Shown here in pieces: positions 11,487-22,304 of a stretch of 64,000 nucleotides of DNA. A program made the position numbers and the translations under genes. This stretch comes from Paraphoma chrysanthemicola (lineage: Eukaryota > Ascomycota > Dothideomycetes > Pleosporales > Phaeosphaeriaceae), in contig JAGMWG010000012.1 in assembly GCA_020744225.1 (NCBI GenBank), forward strand, positions 62,001-126,000, in the 5' to 3' direction. Numbering within the stretch: the stretch's first letter is position 1; every line of letters starts with the position of its first letter. The notes below the pieces were generated by a model. The model did not search any database, was not told the DNA's origin, and worked only from the letters and a program-made list of their open reading frames with translations.

Positions 11487-12899
11487 CTATAGCTGCTTAG
11501 AATGGTAAACATCTTTTATAAACTCCTGCGCCAGGTGGACACTCTTCGGGTCTCCAGGTGGTATGACCTGGCTGGCATACAGCCCTGCAACCCTGTTCGA
11601 TCGATTCGCAAACCAGAAGAGGTTGGGCAAGCCGCCCCAAACAAGCGAGTCCCTCTTGTAGTTTCCTGCATCCTTTTCCACATATATACCGCCCAGCCCA
11701 AAATTGATCTCGAGGCCGGGCTGCTCAATACCAGTCATTCCCTTGGTCATCCAGGAATCATGAAGAGCACGCAGCGCGAGAGATCCTCTCTTGAGCTGCG
11801 GTGCAAACATCAGGTCCACTGTCTCAGATTTTAGCAATACTGGGTTTTCCCGTAGCAGATCGCTAAGGATTTTGATGTAGTCATCGGGGCTTGAGTACAA
11901 CCCTGCTCCGCCACAGTCTTCCGGAACACTGTCTGGCCACAGACCCTTGGACTCTGAGAGAGTCCCACCTTCGGTTCTCTTCGTCATCTTCACCAGCCTT
12001 CTTGCGAGCTCTGGATATAGTTCCAAGTGGAAAGTAGTCGAGTTCATGCCCAAGGGACCGAAGACATGTTCACGAAGGTATTTTTCTAGCGAAACGTTGT
12101 TCAGCCGTGATACGAGTAAACCGGCCAGCTATATTTGTGGGCGTTAGCGAATTGTCGGATATTCTCGGATTCTATGTTTCACAATTCCAGTGTCACCATT
12201 GTAGCAACTTCGGCTGTTCCACAATGTATGCTGACGGAAGGGTGACTGTTTTTTTCAACTTACATCAATGCCCCCGGAATATGCCCAGCTCTCTCCAGGC
12301 TCGAACAACAAGGGCACCACATACCCTTCTACGACCTTCCCTGACATTCCCAATAATTCCATCTGTCGAGATGCACGCCATGCCGCTATCAAAGGGTTCT
12401 GCATATCGTAAGAGAGACCGCTAGTGTGAGACAGCAGATGACGTAATGTGATCTTCTTGGTAGATGGCTTCAATGTAAATTGCGGATGTCCCAAAGCATC
12501 TGAAGATCCCGAGGGCTGGATGATGTCAAGGTTCGCAAGCTCGGGGAGGACATGCTCAACGTGGTCGTCTAGAGAGATTTGTCCTCGCTCAACGCATTGC
12601 AACGCGGCAATGGTGCCAATCAGCTTTGTACAGGACGCCATCCAAAAGAGATTATTTGGACTAAGCAGGGATGCATTGGGAGTAACGGAGTCGTAACCAG
12701 AGCATTTACTGTAGAATTTGTATCCTGAGATTGTGTGTAAGCGTGGATGCTATGCAAATGGGCGGGCTAGTGGTTTTTCAGACGCAAGAGGAAACATGTA
12801 GAACTTGCCTTTCTCATCAACAGCAGATAGTACACATCCCGGAATGTTATTTGTGTCCCGGATGGTACTCTGCGCCAAGAATTCATCAAAGCCCACCAT
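11487..12899 (-). CDS. Serine esterase/transferase, beta-lactamase (LovD-like) family
   Basis: Three exons: 12899-12809, 12724-12264 and 12128-11487, giving 397 residues. Catalytic features are visible: S-C-T-K (about residues 61-64, the SxxK nucleophile/base pair), LSHTSG, and a WAYSGG tyrosine motif. The family covers class C beta-lactamases, esterases and LovD-like acyltransferases. Beside two Baeyer-Villiger-type enzymes the simplest role is hydrolysis of the ester product. Intron 1 (12725-12808) begins with GC rather than GT (AG|GCAAGT); every GT alternative runs into a stop, so the GC-AG intron is well supported. Intron 2 (12129-12263, 135 nt) is long for this window. It is transcribed divergently from monooxygenase B and shares with it a promoter holding palindrome copy 3. 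Confidence 0.88.
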
Positions 12900-13217
12900 T
12901 TTCACGCGTTCACGACTTGTTACTTCCGGAATTGGGATTGGAAATGTGAAGTTGAGATTTGACACCCTGTTTAGCTTTCTTATGTATCGAAAAATATAAA
13001 AGTGGCCACCTTGGCATGACAACGAAGAGATCGGAAAGATTCGGGAGCGACACGTTCTCAGGAAAGACTCCGAGTCAAGAATAAATAGCATCGGACACAC
13101 TAGAGGAGATTTTCCGAACTCCAGTTGACGTGTCATCGCCAAAAATGACCGGCCTCTCCGGCATCGACTGCTTGTTGTTGTTCAACGCGTAATGGAAACC
13201 ATATCCGGTGGGTGAGA

Positions 13218-13232
13218 CGGAACCAAGCTCCG
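13218..13232. promoter_or_regulatory. CGGA-N7-TCCG palindrome, copy 3
   Basis: CGGAACCAAGCTCCG, in the divergent promoter between the esterase (start 12899, minus) and monooxygenase B (start 13545, plus), 319 and 313 bp from the two start codons. Almost midway, as expected for a shared operator. Confidence 0.6.
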
Positions 13233-13544
13233 AGCTTCAGTGGGTACGCAACGCTGCAAGGCTTATGAGCAGAGCCTACCGGAGCCTACCGGAGAGGCTG
13301 ACAATAATTCTAATCACGACTCCATTTCGTCGTACTATGTTGCTCACGTGAGTTTTAAGTGGTTTTGTGTGTGCACGACGGCTTTTTTTCCCCACGTTCC
13401 CCACACCTGATCACACTTGCGGAGAACACTAAAAGGTGTCGGAGCAGCATCCGTGTTCTCTCCTCGTATAAGTGGATAGTCGTCGAAGAATACAAATAGC
13501 ATGAAATCTTGATTTTGCCCTTCGATCATTCTATTCTACAGCGT

Positions 13545-15581
13545 ATGACTATCATGACTGCACAATCAGACAACAAGCAACCATACACAAATGGATCCCA
13601 AACTACAACCAAGCCTTCACTCTATCCGCCTATCTTAGAGGGAAGCCCAATTAAAGAATCGCCAGTCGAAAACTTTCGCCCTTTGAGGGTAGTCGTGATT
13701 GGGGCTGGATTCTCTGGAATATACCTAAACATTCGGATTCCTGAACTCCTGCGAAATGTTGACCTTGTTACGTACGAACGAGAGGCTGGTATTGGAGGAA
13801 CCTGGTGGCTTAATCGCTACCCGGGCTGTGGATGCGATATTCCTGGTATGCTGTCCTCCGCCTAACCAATGTACATCAAGTAGAGTCTGAACATGCGACT
13901 GAAATCTATGCAGCACACTCTTATGTCTACAGCTTTGAGCCGAATCCGAATTGGTCAAAATTTTACGCGTCCGCTGCTGAGATTAAAGCCTATTTGGAAG
14001 GTGTTATGAACAAATACTCAGCCGGCCGACGAATCAAGCTTAAACACGAAATTGTTGGTCAGCACTGGAACGCCGAATCCCTGAAATGGTGAGAAACTTG
14101 CTCGTCACTTCTCTGATTGTCATTAATTCCGACTCACCAGGAAACTAAATGTCAAAAATCTCGATACAGGAGAAACATTTATAGATGAAGCGGACGTTGT
14201 CGTTGGAGCTCGAGGTGGACTCTCTAAATACAGCTGGCCGGACGTCAAGGGCCTTTGGGATTTCAAGGGCAAAGTTGTACATTCAGCAGCTTGGGATGAA
14301 GAGTGAGTCTGCGTTATCTTTGTTCTCTGAGCACCCCAATTCTGACTCCAGCTAGCTATGAGTACTCCAACAAGAAGATTGGTGTGATTGGAGTTGGTAG
14401 TAGTGCCATTCAGATCATCCCGAACTTGCAGAAACTACCAGGTACTCAACTAAGTTGCTTCATCCGAAGTCAGACTTGGATTGCGACGCCATTTGGAGAT
14501 AGTGCTGCAGCGAAACTGAACATCCACGAAACTGAACGTATGTGTCCGGCTTTGCGACAAGTTGATGCAATAGCAAACAGCTAATCTATAAATAGACACA
14601 CCAGACCAACGCCGCCACTTCGTGGACAATAAAGACGAATATCATGCGTTTCGTAAGACTATCGAGTCCGAAGGGAACGCGATGTATCCTGTCACTTTGG
14701 CAGGATCTGCTATGTCAATCGGTGCCCAAAACCACTTCAAGGATCTCATGCAGACTCGTCTCGCCAAAAAGCCAGAGCTGGCCAAGTTCCTCATTCCAAG
14801 TTTCCCTCCAGGTTGCCGTCGCCTAACACCGGGCCCTGGTTTCCTCGAGTCCCTAACAGAGGATAATGTTGAGGTTTTCACCACGCACATTCGTAAAGTC
14901 CTGCCGTCAGGCGTTGAGCTTGAAGATGGGACCACCATTGACCTAGATGTGCTCGTTTGTGCGACTGGGTTTGACTTCGCCGGAGCACCAGAATATCCAT
15001 TTGTAGGATCGAAAGGCGTAGATCTGAAAGAGCGGTATAAAGATTATCCAGAAGCATACTTCGGTTTGACAGTGGACGGTTTCCCAAATTACTTCATGAT
15101 GTTGGGAGCCAATACTCCTGTTGGTGCAGGTAGCGCAACCAAGATCCTGGAATGCCAGGGTGATTACATCATCAAGTGCATTCGGAAAATCCAGAAAGAA
15201 GACATCGGCTCCATGGAGATATCACCACGATCAATGCGCGATTGGATTCGTTTCGTCAACGGATATTTCAAGCGGACAGTGTTCCTGAAAGATTGCAAGT
15301 CTTGGTATCGGAGAAACGATCGCATCATTGGAATTTGGCCTGGTAGCACACCCCATGCTATTGAGACCATGAGATCTCCAAGGTGGGAAGACTTTATTTA
15401 CACATATGCCGATGAATCGCCGGAGCATAATCGCCTTGGGTGGCTTGGTAACGGTACTACCGATATCGAGAAAACCGGAGGAGATGTCTCCTGGTACATT
15501 GAACCAGAGAATGTGGACTTTCCGGCCGCTCCACTGCCAGAAAACACAGAGAAGTGGAAGAAAGTTTCTTTCACGCATTAA
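13545..15581 (+). CDS. Baeyer-Villiger/FMO-type flavin monooxygenase B
   Basis: Five exons: 13545-13845, 13914-14088, 14141-14302, 14356-14537, 14596-15581; introns 68, 52, 53, 58 nt; 1806 nt, 601 residues, phases consistent. Motifs: GAGFSG (residues 53-58, FAD), GIGGTWW, CDIPAHSYVYSFEP created exactly across intron 1, the fingerprint F-K-G-x3-H-x3-W-D, and GVGSSA for NADPH. It has the complete Baeyer-Villiger signature including the acidic residue after Trp. It differs strongly from monooxygenase A (different N-terminus, longer C-terminus), so the two are not a recent duplication and may act on successive substrates. A second ATG at 13554 in the same frame is an alternative start. Confidence 0.93.
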
Positions 15582-16265
15582 GTAGTCTAAATTTGAGTCT
15601 AGCACATTCGTTTCCAATGTACAAGATTCTATACAGATCTAGTGCACTGCTTTGGAATACATGGTCGTTGGTTGTGGCCGAAGCTTTGGCGTTTTGTCAC
15701 CCAAGGGCTATCTTTTGAGAGCTTGCATAATCAAGGTCTACAAGAGACATTCGGGTGACTCTATAGAGGAATATCGAAATGCATGTGCTGTATTTCCCAG
15801 CCCCGGCCGATATCTGCTATCTTCACAGTGAATCCATAAGCAATCCTTATCAATGTTGTGTCCGTTGCTGGTGGCGGTTAAGCTAAGAGAACAGACTATG
15901 AGCTTTATAATCTCATTAGGTCGATCTGATTACGACCTGATCACGAGGCTGCCACACTCATTTCGGATTTTCTCTTACTATGATATGCGCAGCTCAGTCA
16001 CGAACCATGTCATAGACTGCTTCGGTAAGACGAATGCCTTGAAGTAGTCTAAAATGAATGGATGAGATACCAAGCTAAGCTTCATCGAAGTTTCAGATGG
16101 ATGACCTCAGTTATGTGCAAAGTTTGTGGGATTTATCATTCTCTGCTGCACGTCACGATACACGTAACGGTAAGGGATAGCATGTGGAGTCAGAATATGA
16201 ATTGAAGACTACCTTGTAAGAGCGCGAAAAGGACAACGCTACTTCCATACATCTTCGCTTTTTTT
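15582..16265. other. Intergenic stretch between convergent genes
   Basis: Downstream of monooxygenase B and of the dienelactone hydrolase, so mainly 3' ends. No domain-bearing frame, repeat or palindrome copy seen. Confidence 0.5.
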
Positions 16266-17184
16266 CTAATCCTTGTTGAGGTGATGTTGAAGCCAGTACA
16301 GCGCTTGAATCATTGCCGACTCTTTTGCGAACTTCTGGGCCTTCTGCTTCAAGTCACATCTTACAGCAAATCCATGAACGACACCTGAGTAAAGAGTGAT
16401 CTGATAATCGACTCCGGTCTCTTTGAGCGTATCCTCCGACTCGTGTCGCAGGTTAGTGGGCCAAACGTAGTCCGTTTCTGCAGCCGCCAAAGCAAGCGGC
16501 TTCTTAACACCTTCTAATTCCTGCTTAGTGATATCGGCGGGATGTGCAATAAATCCCACGCTGACCCGTTGGTCTGCTAAGAAGCGCACGACATATTTCG
16601 CACCGAAGCAGTATCCAACCAAGGCAACTTTCTGCGTTGACTGTGAGCATACGTCTGGCTGAGAGCTCTTCAAGCTGCTTACCTTGCAATTATATCTGTG
16701 TCGGAGACTTTCGATGCATGCGTCTACAATCGGATCGATAACGGGTGGAGTATGAGGCGTCTTATTTGCCCCAAACACTCCTGAAGTCCACTTTTCAAAA
16801 CTGAAAGTCGCATGGTCGTAATTAAGAGGAACACCATCGCCATCGAAAAGATCTGGCATCAGAACAACGTATCTATGGCTTTCAGCACACTCAAAACAAA
16901 CTGGGGAACGATAGCAACATACCCATTGTCTGCATATTCATCTGCGAGCAAATGCGCATTTATCAACTTATGGCCAATGACATCGGTTAGGCTAGATCTT
17001 CGGTCAGTCTTGGACCTTGAATACTGCGTTCGAGATCTTACTAAATAATACCGTAGCCATTTGGTGATGACTGGGGCTCGACAACGTAGGCTTCAACATC
17101 TCCTACGTGGTCCATCCGTCCACGAGCCTCACCTTCATGCTTGAAGCCTTTCATGCAACATGCTGCTGGAGGGTTGGAAGTCAT
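16266..17184 (-). CDS. Dienelactone hydrolase family protein
   Basis: Exons 17184-17042, 16991-16923 and 16872-16266, with 50-nt introns. A third, in-frame 42-nt intron (16641-16682, GTAAGC...CACAG) is likely, because removing it brings the nucleophile strand to the usual spacing and leaves 258 residues. Motifs: MPDLFDGD, the nucleophile elbow G-Y-C-F-G-A-K-Y with catalytic Cys near residue 145, an Asp in the ETDYVWP loop, and HGF with the catalytic His. The family hydrolyses dienelactones in chlorocatechol pathways, but fungal members also act on other lactones and esters. Sitting inside the gentisate-type cluster it may handle a lactone side product; this is inference. A CGG/CCG-rich stretch lies about 0.3 kb upstream. 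Confidence 0.88.
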
Positions 17185-17991
17185 ATTCTATAGTTGCCTG
17201 AAATGACTGAATCGATGCAGTGGTTGAACTGTCGACTCTATGCGTGCTAGTGGGATAAAAGTAAGCACGAGAAACAATTTTCTCTTGTAGCAAGTGGAAT
17301 GGGGCCTAAGGTATGGTAAAAACGTGGTCTTCGTCCGACTTATACCTGAGGGTGTATGTTGTATGTTGCAATCTGGAGCCTACCAGTGACAAGCACTTCA
17401 TTTACTTCTAACACCGTGTCGAGTTAGCTCGCCAAGTCCGAGCCGGCCGACTCCGCTCGGTCGACCCGGAGTATTTGGCAACCAGCAGCCATGATACTAG
17501 CTATCGGAAAGCGTTCCGACAAATTTGTGTGTGACCGTAGCACCGTCGGAGTGGGCAAGTCTCTCGCGTCCAAGCTTAGAAACGTCTCGTTGTGATAGAA
17601 CAGGTGTGGCAGTGAGTTAGTTAGCCTGTGTACGTGCACGAAACAGACTAAGCAGATGCTTCCAGCGAGCTGCCCGCGTCCCCGATATACACTAAATTGA
17701 TTCTTTCTCTGCAGTCCTCAGCTGTCAGCATTCTAGGCCTCACATGTCCATTGTCAACCTTGGTATTTTTGTAATTGTAGGTAATGTGTATTGATTACAG
17801 AATAAAACGAATTTAATATCGATAACGCATTTGGCATATTCGTACGGGTCTGCACTGATAGCATACTATGTACGTCGCTATAAGCTCTGGTCCTGCGTTG
17901 TCCTCAAAAGAGAAACTCAAGTAGGACGCTCGCATACCAACTAGACTTTCGAATCTCACTGACCGTACAGCGACAATACGAATGACTGAGT
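17185..17991. other. Intergenic, CGG/CCG-rich upstream of dienelactone hydrolase
   Basis: No gene seen. Between 17438 and 17555 there is an unusual density of CGG/CCG half-sites, including CGGAAAGCGTTCCG at 17505-17518, which has the cluster half-sites with one base less spacing (N6 instead of N7). The remaining stretch up to 17991 is AT-richer and featureless. Confidence 0.45.
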
Positions 17992-18515
17992 CTAGCTTTC
18001 GCTGTTAAGATAACTTGGCTTTTGTGATACGAATAGTTCAGCTTTTGGTGGTAGAGTCTCTAAGCTGAGATACCTGTGTTAGCTACGCAATGAAATTACG
18101 ATGTCAACTTACCCATTTTGTATTAGTGGTGTACGAACCATCCAGTACATTCCTTTGTGGTGCATAGGAATCGTCCATAGAGTGCAGCCACATCTGCCGC
18201 AAAACACTTTATGCTTTGGGCTATTACTTGCATTATCTTCTGTAACCCAAGTTCTCATCAAATCATTTCCAGTAACAACTGTAACTTGATCTTTTTGGTA
18301 TTTTGCAATCTGAAATATACGTTCAGCGTAGGGAACGGACGTCACCGCAGAGGCTCTGAACTTACATACTGGGACGGACCCCCTGCATTCTTCGAGCAAT
18401 GTGTGCAGAAGCAGCTGAAAACAGCTTGAGGTTCTCCATCAATGCTGAACCTTACACCCGCACAAAGACAGGATCCGTACATAGTTATGATCGAATGCGA
18501 ATCGGAAGGCTGCAT
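17992..18515 (-). CDS. GFA/CENP-V-type zinc protein
   Basis: Three small exons, 18515-18366, 18309-18113 and 18073-17992, with introns of 56 and 39 nt; 429 nt, 142 residues. Only the middle exon stands out as an open frame, so the gene is easy to miss. Zinc-ligand clusters of the glutathione-dependent formaldehyde-activating (GFA) fold are all present: GSCLCAG near the N-terminus, CFCTHCSKNAGGP in exon 1, and CGRCGCTLW in exon 2. The C-terminal exon supplies the usual LPPKAELFVSQKPSYL helix. The family binds zinc and often a glutathione adduct; enzymatic roles are mostly unproven. The gene is divergent from gentisate dioxygenase and shares palindrome copy 4 with it. The start at 18515 fits the normal N-terminal length of the family. 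Confidence 0.85.
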
Positions 18516-18811
18516 GTCTTTTTAACGTGTAATTGTTTCAGTCTTACTTCTGAGTGTACGATGCATATATTTCGAAGCGGCCCTGAAAATTTATCCGCAC
18601 GAGACATGCCTGAGGGCGACCATAATAAGGGCTAGCAAGTTTCGCCGTAGAGATGCTCGGGATGGACTTAGCCATGAACTCTGCGTCTCATCAATTCTCG
18701 TAATCACGTGGGCTGAAACGGGAAAGTGCTGCACGGAACAACCGGGGGTCATCACTGGTGTAGTTTGACAGTTCCGGAATGGCTGGAAGCTAACCAAAGT
18801 TGTACTGTGAA

Positions 18812-18826
18812 CGGAGCCGAGCTCCG
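18812..18826. promoter_or_regulatory. CGGA-N7-TCCG palindrome, copy 4 (perfect dyad)
   Basis: CGGAGCCGAGCTCCG is a perfect dyad over six bases per arm (CGGAGC/GCTCCG). It lies between the divergent GFA gene (start 18515) and gentisate dioxygenase, 250 bp upstream of the preferred dioxygenase start at 19076. Confidence 0.65.
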
Positions 18827-19075
18827 TGACTTGTGATGGCGCATAGTGTAGTAGTATCCGTTGACATCTTAGAATCGCCTTCTGTCGTCACCTTCCAAGA
18901 AGTCTCGGGATTAAGGTGTGACGTTGTAAGCATCAACTCAACTTCAATCATTCCTGATCTTTACGCAAATCGCAGAGTATCTTCTGCGAACGGACAACAG
19001 TTCTTCCAAGCCCTCGCCGTTCTGAAGGCTCACTCAGAACCGGCAGAAAGCCCAGGCCGAGGACGTCCCGTAGTC

Positions 19076-20083
19076 ATGTCTCGCGACCCAGTGATATCTA
19101 CAGCCACAGTTCCGGAAGGATCACATACGAGTAACGAAGTCGACTTCGCGCACTATGTCAATCGACTAGAAGAGAAAAATGTAACCCCGTTGTGGACTAT
19201 TATGGACAAAATGGTGCCCCCGCACCCTAATCCGAAGGCTGCGATCACATCGTGGGAGTACTCACTGTTGAGGCCTGCCCTGATAGAGGCCTCGGAGATT
19301 GTTTCTGCTGAAGAAGCCGAGCGTCGGGTCCTGATCCTCGTCAACCAAACCATGTCTGCACCCAATACCACAGACACTATCTATGCTGGTCTGCAGGTGG
19401 TATTGCCAGGCGAGACCGCGCCAGCACATCGTCATCGAGCATTTGCACTAAGGTTCATTATTGAGGGATCGGAAGGGTACACCGCGGTCGAAGGGGCAAA
19501 GATCAAGATGTCCAAAGGCGATGTAATCCTAACACCAAGCTGGCACTGGCATGATCACGGGAATGAGGGGTCTGATCCGGTGATCTGGTTAGATGCCCTT
19601 GATCTTCCACTCTGGCAATTCTTGCCTATCAATATTCTACAGCAGTTCGAGGAACCACGATATCCGAGCGCGCCATGCGTCGATTCCGATATCCGCATAT
19701 CATGGAGCACCGTAACCAGAGAACTTGATACCAATGGATTTCCACATGCAAAATATCACTATCGACGGCCTGATGGATCAGAATTGTCGCAAACAATCTC
19801 TGCGCAGGCGGAACGGATATCTCCAGGACACACCACCGAAATAAATCAGGACGTGTTCTCGTACGTCTACCACGTCTACCAGGGACACGGCTTTTCGATG
19901 ATCAAAAGCCCTAACGACACGATTGCGAAGAGAATAGAGTGGGGTCCAAGAGACACGTTTGCAGTGCCTGCTTGGAGCGAAGTCTCTCATACATGTTCTT
20001 CGAAAGGTGGGGCTGCCTATCTGTTCGCTGTGAATGACATTCCAATGATCAAGGCTCTTACTTTCATCAAGCCACAATCCTAG
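19076..20083 (+). CDS. Gentisate 1,2-dioxygenase (double cupin)
   Basis: Single exon. From ATG 19076 it encodes 335 residues. The first cupin carries the iron ligands in PAHRHR (His118, His120) and WHWHDHG (His157-161 region), followed by a second cupin with CSSKGGAAYLF. This is the gentisate/1-hydroxy-2-naphthoate dioxygenase pattern: Fe(II) enzyme cleaving the ring of 2,5-dihydroxybenzoate between C1 and C2 to maleylpyruvate in the cytosol. The frame is open to an upstream ATG at 18836 (81 extra residues), but that would place palindrome copy 4 only 10 bp before the start. The start at 19076, about 40 residues before VTPLWT as in relatives, is preferred. The neighbouring fumarylpyruvate-hydrolase-like gene fits the next steps of the same pathway. 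Confidence 0.9.
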   Translation: MSRDPVISTATVPEGSHTSNEVDFAHYVNRLEEKNVTPLWTIMDKMVPPHPNPKAAITSWEYSLLRPALIEASEIVSAEEAERRVLILVNQTMSAPNTTDTIYAGLQVVLPGETAPAHRHRAFALRFIIEGSEGYTAVEGAKIKMSKGDVILTPSWHWHDHGNEGSDPVIWLDALDLPLWQFLPINILQQFEEPRYPSAPCVDSDIRISWSTVTRELDTNGFPHAKYHYRRPDGSELSQTISAQAERISPGHTTEINQDVFSYVYHVYQGHGFSMIKSPNDTIAKRIEWGPRDTFAVPAWSEVSHTCSSKGGAAYLFAVNDIPMIKALTFIKPQS

Positions 20084-20366
20084 CAGACGAAGACGTTCAG
20101 CCATGGCTTCGAAACTCAGATAGCATATGATCAGCTCCAATGAAAGTGTTCCTGAAGTATTGCCTCACACTACCGCATCGCTATTTTACTTTGTGAAGTG
20201 TGAGTTGTTCATCCATATTGTCTAAATGTCAGTTTGATCTACCTACTTGGAATAGGATCACTCTATAGTTTTAAAACGTGGCGACTGTCTGAAAGTCAAG
20301 GGAATAGTCTCGGAATAGAAGTTTAAACATGACTACAAGACCGAACCCATCCTATTTATCTTATAA

Positions 20367-21290
20367 CTAATCTTGAAAGACCATTTTGTTTTCTACTGCG
20401 CCTAGCTGATCAATACGTACTTTGACAACGTCACCATGCCTCAGATAGTTAGGCTCTTTCATACCCATTGCGACTCCTGCAGGTGTTCCTGTCATGATCA
20501 CCGTTCCCTTTTCTAGTGTCGTTCCTTGACTGAGGAAACTGACAATGTCCTTTACCCCGAAGAGAAGGTCATTCGTCTCCGCATCTTGTCTGAGTTCATC
20601 ATTGACCCACGTCTGAAGACGTAGGTTGCTTGCGTCTCCCACGGCCTTTGGAGACACGAGTAGCGGGCCAAGCGGTGCGAACTTGTCAAATCCCTTGCTA
20701 AAACACCATTGAGGTACAACGCCGGCATGTGCCGGATCCCGTTGCCAAGTTCTCGCACTCACGTCGTTTGAAGTCATGTACCCCGCAATGTAGTCAAGGG
20801 CATTTTCCTTGCTGACATCCTTGCAATTCTTGCCAATAACAATAGATAGCTCGCCCTCGTAATCTAGTTGCTTTTCCTGAGCGAGTTTTGGGATCGGGAT
20901 GTCTTCGTTGAATCCGGCAACGCTTGCTGAAGGTTTGACAAACATCGAAGGATACGGTGGTGGTTTCCGTCCGCCTTCCTGTACTGGGAAGAATCTTAGT
21001 TCTTATTAGAAGACCGGGGCCACCAACTAACTGTGCTTTATGTAGTTCAGGCCAATGCATTTGACAATAGGCACATTATTCGGCTGCAGCACGGGAAGGA
21101 TCTCCGCTACCTGCTCCCGAATATCTGTTCGCCTAGTAATGTCGAATGGGCCAGAGCCATCCAAGACCACGGCACATAGGGCTTTGTCGGCTAGCAGAGG
21201 GAGGAGCTCGTCTGCATGTTGGATCTGCGGTTCGCCAAAACGTTCCTTGCCTTCGAGGTTTTTGAAACGGATCAAAGCAGAGAATGCCAT
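20367..21290 (-). CDS. FAH-family hydrolase, probable fumarylpyruvate hydrolase
   Basis: Two exons, 21290-21032 and 20983-20367, with a 48-nt intron (GTTAGT...CCCAG); 876 nt, 291 residues. FAH-fold features: CIGLNY, KPSAS, the metal-binding E-L-S-I-V-I-G strand (DYEGELSIVIGK), GYMTSNDVSAR, and TGTPAGVAMG near the C-terminus. Members hydrolyse C-C bonds of acylpyruvates. Next to gentisate dioxygenase the natural reaction is fumarylpyruvate (or maleylpyruvate) to pyruvate plus fumarate or maleate. It is convergent with the dioxygenase, 283 bp apart, and has palindrome copy 5 in its promoter. Confidence 0.9.
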
Positions 21291-21501
21291 TTTCGAACAC
21301 CGGGATTAATGCAGCAGGACGGATTCAGAAATAAGTGAATCTGTGCAGAGATACCACGAAAATAACGTTGGTGCCAATCAGGTGCCATATTTGCACGTTA
21401 TTTTATGTATCGTTGTGAATCGTATAGTGTTCTGGCCCGTAGCCACTAGTCGCAGCGTCCACGGGTGTCCGGAACTGGTCCCGAATTTCGGCGCACAACA
21501 C

Positions 21502-21516
21502 CGGATCCACTATCCG
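21502..21516. promoter_or_regulatory. CGGA-N7-TCCG palindrome, copy 5
   Basis: CGGATCCACTATCCG, 212 bp upstream of the FAH-family start codon and 789 bp upstream of the Zn2Cys6 regulator. Further single CGG/CCG half-sites occur in the surrounding 60 bp. Confidence 0.6.
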
Positions 21517-22304
21517 AGACCGGAACCCTTCGCATCGTCATTCCATAGCGGCGACCATATCCCGCAATTCGATTAGGTGAACATTCGTCCGAATGTCTTG
21601 ATGCGAAGCCTCCCTGCGTGCAGATCTAGGTAATGTCCCTTCCTGCGTAACGAAGCTTCGTTTGTACACAGACAATCATCATCTTCGATTTCACACACTG
21701 CTTGTCGTTTTTTTTATCTGTTCTTGGTGTGTACTGGACTGACAGCAAACTTTATTAATTAGCTTCACAGCAAAACCGAGTTTACCCACCGTTACCTCCT
21801 CGTTCGATTTCTATAACTCGCCTCCTGGTGTCGCAAGACTGGTCTTAGTCCTCGCCTGGAAACTATGCTTGACTCACAATTTCGGAGATCTCTGATACTA
21901 CAGATAGCAGTGACATATGCAGATGATCGAACACCACGACGACCCGCAAGGATCGAACGTTCAGCCTGGGGCGGTGCTGCGTTTGGACGGGTTCATCTGT
22001 TTTGGGTCGACACGCAGATGTAGCGCCTTATTTAGCCGTCTCCGCTCCGTGCGCCATCATTCATAGCCCCGGATGTGAGTAATCAGCTACCATGGGGGCA
22101 AAGGAATGTTGCGGGGAAGCGGCGGCCAAGTTATAATGCGGGGTAGCTTGCTTCATCAAAGGAAGCTTATCCATAGATAAAACTCTTACGACCGAGAGCG
22201 ACCGAGTTTCTGTACCCATAGCTAAATCCTTCAAATCTCGGAACCTTCGGCTCCCAGCTTGCTTCACCACCGTCATCGCGTTTGCCTCGCGTTCCGCCCC
22301 CACA

